64,000 nucleotides of DNA from Paenibacillus periandrae. GTDB lineage: Bacteria; Bacillota; Bacilli; Paenibacillales; NBRC-103111. The stretch spans positions 1 through 64,000 of the forward strand of contig NZ_JAJNMU010000018.1 in the NCBI RefSeq assembly GCF_022458865.1, in the 5' to 3' direction. Both the position numbers and the translations under genes were made by a program. This document shows positions 60,333-64,000 of the stretch, piece by piece. The number at the start of each line of letters is the position of its first letter. The first letter of the stretch is position 1. The notes beneath the pieces were generated by a model, which was not told the origin of the DNA, did no database searches, and saw only the letters and a list, made by a program, of their open reading frames with translations.

Positions 60333-61952
60333 TTAACGAGTAATCGTTGATTTAGTTCTTAAAATTGCTGTACGGGCTGCATCATTCCATTGAACATCCA
60401 GCCCAATTTCCTCTGCAAAAAAACGAATTGGAACATAGGTGCGGTCTTCTTTAATATAAGGTGCCACATCCGTTTCCTTTACAGCTGAATCCTTACCCTG
60501 CACAATGCGTTTAACGCCTGTCTTGTCAATGTACAATTCAATAGCAACACCGTCTTTGGCCAATTGCACACTGCGATTCGCATCGTTAAAGGTAACTTTA
60601 TAACCGAGTGCTTCCGTTATAGCACGAACCGGCACCATCGTTCTTCCGTTAACAATTTCCGGTTGCGCATCGAATTGAATCCACTGAGGACCATACACTA
60701 CCTTAACGTTAGCATCCTTAGGCAAATTAGCCGGGAGCTGGTAGGCGCTTATTTTCCGTATTTTGTTGTTGTAGGCATCTGCGACGATGATATTGCCATC
60801 AGATGTGATCGCAACATCAACAGGGTTTTTGAATGCAGCACTGCGATCAACACCATCAGCTTCGCCAGCGCGTAAACCGGCAGCTCCAGCTAATGTTGTG
60901 ACTTGACCTTTATCCAAATAACGGATTGAATGGTTCAACGTGTCTGCAATGACCAAGCCGCCATCTGCCGTAACAGCGAGTCCTCTTGGAGAATTGAATA
61001 ATGCTTTATTGGCCGGACCATCCGCATAATCACCAGGTGCGTAAAGATCCGTTTTTGAATACACAGTGCCTTTAGCATCAATCGTACTGCTGCCTGCCAC
61101 TGTTGTTACCGTGTTCTGTTTGAGGTCAATATAACGAATTCTTTGGTTCCCTGTGTCACTTACATATAAGTTCCCCTTGCTATCCAGGGCCAGTCCAGTT
61201 GGCTCATTGAACTTTGCCGTTTGCAGAGCACCATCCAAATAATCGCCTGCTTGAACGACCTGACCCGCAGTCACTTCAATTAAACGTCCTGATAGAGCAT
61301 TTAATGTCTTGACCTCGCCGCTCGGGCTGATGCTCCGAATCAGATGATTAAGCGTATCTGCTACATATAAGGTCCCATCTGCAGCAGCTACGACATCGGA
61401 CGGTCGATTGAAGGTAGCCGTGCTGCCCGTTCCGTCCTTCATTCCAATTTCACCGTTGCCGGCAATTGTAGTGACGTTACCTTCGCTATCAATTTTCCGT
61501 ATCGCATGATTTCCTGCATCGGCTATGAGCAGGTTTCCTTTGCTGTCCAAGGAAAGTCCCATCGGCTCTTGGAAAAAGGAGGCATCTAGCTTTCCATCAT
61601 AGCGTCCGCCGACCGGAAAGCCCTTTGCATCTTTAAGAAGATTCAGCCCGGCAAAAGTAGTCACCTGACCATCTTTCAGCTTCCGAATGACATGATTACG
61701 AGTGTCAGAGACAAGGATCGATCCATCCGACAAAGCAACCACACCGGAAGGGTTTCGAAACGAGGTTGCAGCCGAAGCTCCATCCTCATTTCCGAAATCA
61801 CCGATACCGGCCAAGGATGTAACATCGGTTAATATTTGATCGTTGCTTCCTTTTAAACTATCCACCGAGAATGAAGCGCCCCATACAGTCGATGTGCCCA
61901 TCAATAAGGATGAAATAAAAGCTGTGGCAACGATTTTGCTAACTTTTTTCAT
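60333..61952 (-). CDS. secreted NHL-repeat protein with C-terminal stalk domain
   Basis: 539 residues: a signal peptide (cleavage near 'TVWGASF'), about six NHL beta-propeller repeats over residues 40-410 (recurring 'FNEPTGLALDSKGNLYVSDT' followed by 'NQRIRYID'), and a copper-amine-oxidase-N stalk domain ('GRTMVPVRAITEALGYKVTF', 'RTYVPIRFFAEEIGLDVQW'). A six-bladed propeller likely mediates binding at the surface. The ATG follows AAGGGGAA. It is 25 bases behind the FecR/cohesin-like gene, so one operon. Confidence 0.92.
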   Translation of the reverse strand: MKKVSKIVATAFISSLLMGTSTVWGASFSVDSLKGSNDQILTDVTSLAGIGDFGNEDGASAATSFRNPSGVVALSDGSILVSDTRNHVIRKLKDGQVTTFAGLNLLKDAKGFPVGGRYDGKLDASFFQEPMGLSLDSKGNLLIADAGNHAIRKIDSEGNVTTIAGNGEIGMKDGTGSTATFNRPSDVVAAADGTLYVADTLNHLIRSISPSGEVKTLNALSGRLIEVTAGQVVQAGDYLDGALQTAKFNEPTGLALDSKGNLYVSDTGNQRIRYIDLKQNTVTTVAGSSTIDAKGTVYSKTDLYAPGDYADGPANKALFNSPRGLAVTADGGLVIADTLNHSIRYLDKGQVTTLAGAAGLRAGEADGVDRSAAFKNPVDVAITSDGNIIVADAYNNKIRKISAYQLPANLPKDANVKVVYGPQWIQFDAQPEIVNGRTMVPVRAITEALGYKVTFNDANRSVQLAKDGVAIELYIDKTGVKRIVQGKDSAVKETDVAPYIKEDRTYVPIRFFAEEIGLDVQWNDAARTAILRTKSTITR

Positions 61953-61977
61953 AGTTTTCCCCTTCCCGGATCATTCC

Positions 61978-64000
61978 TTACCTTGTAGTAACACTTATTG
62001 ATTTGGGCGCGTTTGGCAAGCTTGATCCCAATTCGTACACCGTAGCTCCAGTTTTATTAACAATTTTCACATAAACCAGATCTACCACTGCCGTATTGGG
62101 AGCAGCGATGCTGACGGTTAACGGAATCGTTACTAGAAGCTTCTGGCCGCTTACAGAAAGATTATTGATGGTTCCAGTCGTTGCAGTCGTTTCGAATTGT
62201 GAAGCTGCATAAATAAGTTCGTTTTGTGTGGAACCTGCATGCTGTGTTAACGTTTCAGCCATATTCGGTCCATCGAAAACGGTGCCAGGCACGTCAGCCA
62301 AAGCAGATGTACCCGTATAGCTCAAGGAATTGTTATAAACCAGATGCGCTTCCACCGCATAAAATTGGCTGGCATCCACAAAGTCATTTAAATTCAGGTT
62401 AAGATTGACGATGCTTCCACTCGGTCCACCTGCCTGGGAAAGCGTGATATTAGCAGAACTAACAGGACTGCTGCCGACTGTAATTTGTGGAATCGGTACT
62501 ACTGGGCTAAATCTACCGTACCTCTCGGTCTGAGCAGTCAGGTTGTATACCCCTATTGGCAAAGGAATGTTAAACACTACATCAGAATCTCCTTGTCCAA
62601 GTGCACTGGAAAGCACAGTCGTACCGTTTAAAATATTAATATTTGTTGTGAAATCAGCTCTAAGTTTCAACTGAACTATGCCATTGTTGGTAGATGTAAC
62701 CTGCGTTGGACTTATTAGCACAGGAGCCAATGGGAAAGGTAAACTGGAGCTGCCTCCGCTAGATCCACCACTTGTTCCAGGAGTCGTTGTTGTAGGGTTT
62801 GTTGTGGTTGTGGTGTTTGTAGGCGTCGACGTATTGTTAGCTTTGTTCTGTTCGTACACTGCCCTCTCAGCAGCAGATAATTGCTTGAGGTATTCTGCTT
62901 CCGCAAGCTTCGCAGCCTCTTCTTCCGCTTTTTTGTTAACTTCTTGCAAACGCTGTTTTTCTTTGGCTATCGCGTCCAGGATCGCTTTATATTTTTCAAG
63001 CTTCTCCTGTTCAAGCTTTTTCTGTTCAGCAAGCTTACGCTCTTTTTCTGCTTTCAGCTTATCTAATTCGGCCTGCTTTTGTTTTTCTTTTTCCAGATCC
63101 AAGCCTGCTGTGCGATCAAGAGGTTCAACTTTATTCAAATCGATCTTTTTGTCAATATCATTAATCTTGGCATTAGCTTCAGCCACAATCTGATTCATTT
63201 TATCCGGATCGATTTTCTTTTGCTCTAACGCAGCCTTAACAATATTGCCTATAATGTTATCCAGATTTTTACTGATCTTGTTCAAGGTCTCTATATCGTT
63301 GATCGTCAATGCGGAATTACCTGTGTCCGCTTTATTTTTTTCAGCAATTTCTGCTTTTTTCTTTTCAATAAACTCCGCGTTTTCTTTATCGATTTCCGCT
63401 TTGTTCTTGATGATAGCTTCCAATATTTCAGGAGAGGATCTTTCTACCAATTGAAAAATATCAATAATCTCTGTCTTGGCAGCCACATCTGTTATTTCGT
63501 CACGACCTGTTAAATTGATTTGCTGTGTAGGCAATAGCAACGTGGTATTGGTATTCTGCGGATTGCTGGTATCCGGCAGCTGATAAGTAGTTGTTGTCGT
63601 CAGAACAGCTCCCGCTCCAACCACGACAAAAGTCTCACCTGTTACTGGATTAACGCCTGTGTAAAATTGCGTACCTTTGACCCCCATTGTTGCCGTAGGA
63701 GTCTCAACTTCGAACTCATCCTCTGCGCCAACCAATGATTTAACCTTAACCCACATCGAACCCGCCCATGAAGATACCTTGGACTGCTTGCCGTTGCCCT
63801 CGCTAGCCAAGTCAGTGACACTCACCTCGGCATTGTCTCCAATTGTGATTTCATCATCATGGTCAGCTATTCTTACAACAGCCGAAGAGCTTGCTCCCGT
63901 AAAAATAACATCTCCCTGATTCAAAGTCATGTCTCCGTAGGCTGTATAGGACTTTGAGCCTCCTGATTTTTTAACGGTTACATTACCTTTGACCTTAACA
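61978..64000 (-). CDS. FecR-domain surface protein with coiled coil and cohesin-like C-terminus (5' end outside window)
   Basis: At least 674 residues; the frame stays open to the window edge, so the start and the expected signal peptide are missing. In order: a FecR domain ('NQGDVIFTGASSSAVVRIAD', 'VETPTATMGVKGTQFYTGV'), a Lys/Glu/Ala-rich coiled coil (about residues 160-370 from the internal Met at 63930), a Thr/Asn/Pro and Gly/Ser linker, an Ig-like beta region, and a cohesin-like C-terminal domain ('NLNLNDFVDASQFYAVEAHL', 'VYVKIVNKTGATVYELG'). No anchor motif is seen at the end. It may hold the NHL/stalk protein encoded next. Confidence 0.85.
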   Translation of the reverse strand, partial: VKVKGNVTVKKSGGSKSYTAYGDMTLNQGDVIFTGASSSAVVRIADHDDEITIGDNAEVSVTDLASEGNGKQSKVSSWAGSMWVKVKSLVGAEDEFEVETPTATMGVKGTQFYTGVNPVTGETFVVVGAGAVLTTTTTYQLPDTSNPQNTNTTLLLPTQQINLTGRDEITDVAAKTEIIDIFQLVERSSPEILEAIIKNKAEIDKENAEFIEKKKAEIAEKNKADTGNSALTINDIETLNKISKNLDNIIGNIVKAALEQKKIDPDKMNQIVAEANAKINDIDKKIDLNKVEPLDRTAGLDLEKEKQKQAELDKLKAEKERKLAEQKKLEQEKLEKYKAILDAIAKEKQRLQEVNKKAEEEAAKLAEAEYLKQLSAAERAVYEQNKANNTSTPTNTTTTTNPTTTTPGTSGGSSGGSSSLPFPLAPVLISPTQVTSTNNGIVQLKLRADFTTNINILNGTTVLSSALGQGDSDVVFNIPLPIGVYNLTAQTERYGRFSPVVPIPQITVGSSPVSSANITLSQAGGPSGSIVNLNLNLNDFVDASQFYAVEAHLVYNNSLSYTGTSALADVPGTVFDGPNMAETLTQHAGSTQNELIYAASQFETTATTGTINNLSVSGQKLLVTIPLTVSIAAPNTAVVDLVYVKIVNKTGATVYELGSSLPNAPKSISVTTR

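Noticed and set aside
62678-63193. Long plus-strand frame (171 codons, Ser/Phe/Cys-rich)
   Set aside because: It is the antisense of the Lys/Glu-rich coiled coil; such repeats give long open shadows.

Overview
The window reads as chromosomal DNA of a low-to-moderate GC, endospore-forming Firmicute, most likely Paenibacillus or a close relative. The evidence is gene content: a YesM/YesN two-component pair beside an Lpl-type sugar ABC transporter, YqhH/YqhG, YqzE, YhfH and YtoI homologues, LipM-type octanoyl transfer, class II ribonucleotide reductase, copper-amine-oxidase 'stalk' domain proteins, strong GGAGG ribosome sites and frequent TTG/GTG starts. The species call is inference; no search was run.

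Left part (1 to about 26.6 kb) is accessory DNA. Bases 466-10427 form one minus-strand carbohydrate system: sensor kinase, AraC-type response regulator, two permeases, a solute-binding lipoprotein and a large glycoside hydrolase. Two promoters in it carry a nearly identical 32-bp tandem operator at the same distance from the -35 box, which points to a self-regulated circuit. Bases 12.6-16.7 kb hold a ROK-type sugar locus with two paralogous promoters sharing a palindromic operator; one drives an intact sugar isomerase, the other a decayed copy followed by an MFS transporter. The rest is single resistance/efflux-type genes, one-gene regulators with their own palindromes, and mobile-element wreckage: an IS6 remnant, a MITE-like element, an internally deleted IS4-type element, a second IS4-type transposase pseudogene and a frameshifted phosphotransferase gene.

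Right part (26.6-64 kb) is conserved housekeeping DNA: NrdJ with NrdR boxes, D-amino acid aminotransferase, LipM, YqhH-YqhG, YqzE, ArgS, YtoI, tRNA-Leu(CAG), xanthine phosphoribosyltransferase, DedA and YkvI membrane proteins, a glycosyltransferase, a diguanylate cyclase, an HD-GYP protein, rRNA-modifying enzymes, a small alarmone synthetase, PyrD and an L,D-transpeptidase. It ends in a two-gene surface operon: a FecR/coiled-coil/cohesin-like protein, cut by the window end, and an NHL-propeller/stalk protein. Two very small membrane proteins (34 and 44 aa) with good ribosome sites lie in apparent gaps.

The most interesting signals are the duplicated YesN-type operator, the duplicated ROK promoter/operator with its decayed gene, a tandem 115-bp repeat behind a terminator at 35.5 kb, and the FecR/cohesin-like plus NHL/stalk operon. 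I saw no CRISPR array, prophage, rRNA operon or replication origin.
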